Shown piece after piece: positions 5,733 to 6,092 of a stretch of 6,092 nucleotides of DNA. Location: the NCBI GenBank assembly GCA_949298505.1, contig CASFWW010000060.1:1-6092 (forward strand), written 5' to 3'. Below the pieces are notes generated by a model. The model was not told the origin of the DNA. It did not search any database and saw only the letters and a list, made by a program, of their open reading frames with translations. This DNA comes from Ornithoclostridium sp949298505 (GTDB taxonomy: Bacteria; Bacillota; Clostridia; Christensenellales; UBA3700). Numbering within the stretch: the stretch's first letter is position 1; the number at the start of each line of letters is the position of its first letter. The translations under genes were made by a program, and so were the position numbers.

Positions 5733-5771
5733 TAAAACGGCGGCGAAAAATCCGCCGCACGTCCCGTTTTA
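5733..5771 (-). terminator. Bulged hairpin at the relA stop codon, possible weak terminator
   Basis: On the minus strand TAAAACG (5771-5765), which includes the relA stop codon, pairs with CGTTTTA (5739-5733). Inside, after a 6-base bulge, GCGGCG (5758-5753) pairs with CGCCGC (5745-5740) around a GATTTTT loop, for 13 pairs in total. The 3' arm ends in TTTTA, but there is no long T run beyond it, so termination may be partial. Starting at the stop codon is unusually close for a terminator. Confidence 0.5.
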
Positions 5772-6092
5772 TACGTTGTTGGTTCTGGATACCGAAGTAA
5801 CGCCTTTAAGCGATTGTATCTTTTTTATCAGGTTCTCAAGGTCTTCCACATTGCTTATCTCGACTGTGACCGTGATGACCGCGGTGCCGTTTTTCTCTGC
5901 ACGCGCGTTTATGTTTGTCATCGCGATCTTCATGTTGTTGATCAACGTTGCGACCTCTATGACAAGTCCCGTTCTGTCGTCCGCGGTTATGCCGAGAGAG
6001 GAAACGAACTTTTCGCCCGCCGCGCTCTTTGCCGGCCATACCGCCTCTATGAGGCGCTCTGGTTCCAGATACTTGACGTTGGGACAATCCGC
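5769..6092 (-). CDS. relA: RelA/SpoT-family (p)ppGpp synthetase/hydrolase, C-terminal part
   Basis: Only the last 107 codons and the stop are inside the window; the 5' end lies beyond the right edge. Rel proteins make and break (p)ppGpp in the stringent response on starved ribosomes. The visible part begins in the zinc-finger/RIS region with DCPN (residues 2-5 of the visible part), followed by PERLIEAVW (11-19), then the ACT domain (about 28-107) with DRTGLVIEV (39-47), INNMKIAMTNINAR (51-64), a VITVTVEI strand (72-79) and IKKIQSLKGVTSVSR (89-103). These C-terminal domains sense the ribosome and regulate the catalytic half, which cannot be inspected here. Synteny with dtd supports the call over other ACT proteins. 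Whether the enzyme is bifunctional cannot be seen, though a single bifunctional Rel is usual in Bacillota. Confidence 0.93.
   Translation of the reverse strand, partial: ADCPNVKYLEPERLIEAVWPAKSAAGEKFVSSLGITADDRTGLVIEVATLINNMKIAMTNINARAEKNGTAVITVTVEISNVEDLENLIKKIQSLKGVTSVSRTNNV

Noticed and set aside
1..6092. CRISPR arrays, insertion sequences, tRNA or rRNA genes, defence or secretion systems
   Set aside because: No regularly spaced repeats, transposase motifs, cloverleaf sequence or relevant protein motifs were seen on either strand.

Overview
The window reads as ordinary chromosomal housekeeping DNA from a low-to-mid GC member of the Bacillota, most likely an anaerobic, uncultured-type Clostridia lineage. 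The evidence is the gene order relA, dtd, a small metallo-beta-lactamase-fold hydrolase, then hemZ, which is typical of that group, together with strong Shine-Dalgarno sites and sigma-A-like promoters. The exact genus cannot be told from the sequence. All supported genes lie on the minus strand, so transcription runs from the right end to the left end.

Right to left: the last 107 codons of relA (ppGpp synthetase/hydrolase) enter from beyond the window and stop at 5769, directly on a bulged hairpin that may be a weak terminator. A 335-base spacer without a recognisable gene follows. Next come three tightly packed genes: dtd (D-aminoacyl-tRNA deacylase), a glyoxalase-II-like MBL hydrolase 13 bases later, and hemZ (radical-SAM HemN/HemZ-family protein), which overlaps the hydrolase by 17 bases. 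A 362-base spacer then holds a candidate weak hemZ terminator, GC-rich hairpin-forming sequence, and a good promoter for rpsO.

rpsO (ribosomal protein S15) and pnp (polynucleotide phosphorylase) form the classic rpsO-pnp pair. A 13-pair terminator hairpin lies between them, so pnp is probably reached by read-through, by processing, or from a weak internal promoter. A strong terminator closes pnp. Beyond it, within the first 52 bases, is a very good leftward promoter (TTGAAA, 17 bases, TATTAT) for a gene outside the window.

Functionally the genes fall into translation quality control and stringent response (relA, dtd), small-molecule or redox metabolism (MBL hydrolase, hemZ), and ribosome and RNA turnover (rpsO, pnp). 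I found no mobile element, CRISPR array, tRNA, rRNA or novel defence-like system. The points worth a second look are regulatory (rpsO leader, intercistronic terminator, structured spacers) plus one substitution in a conserved DTD motif.
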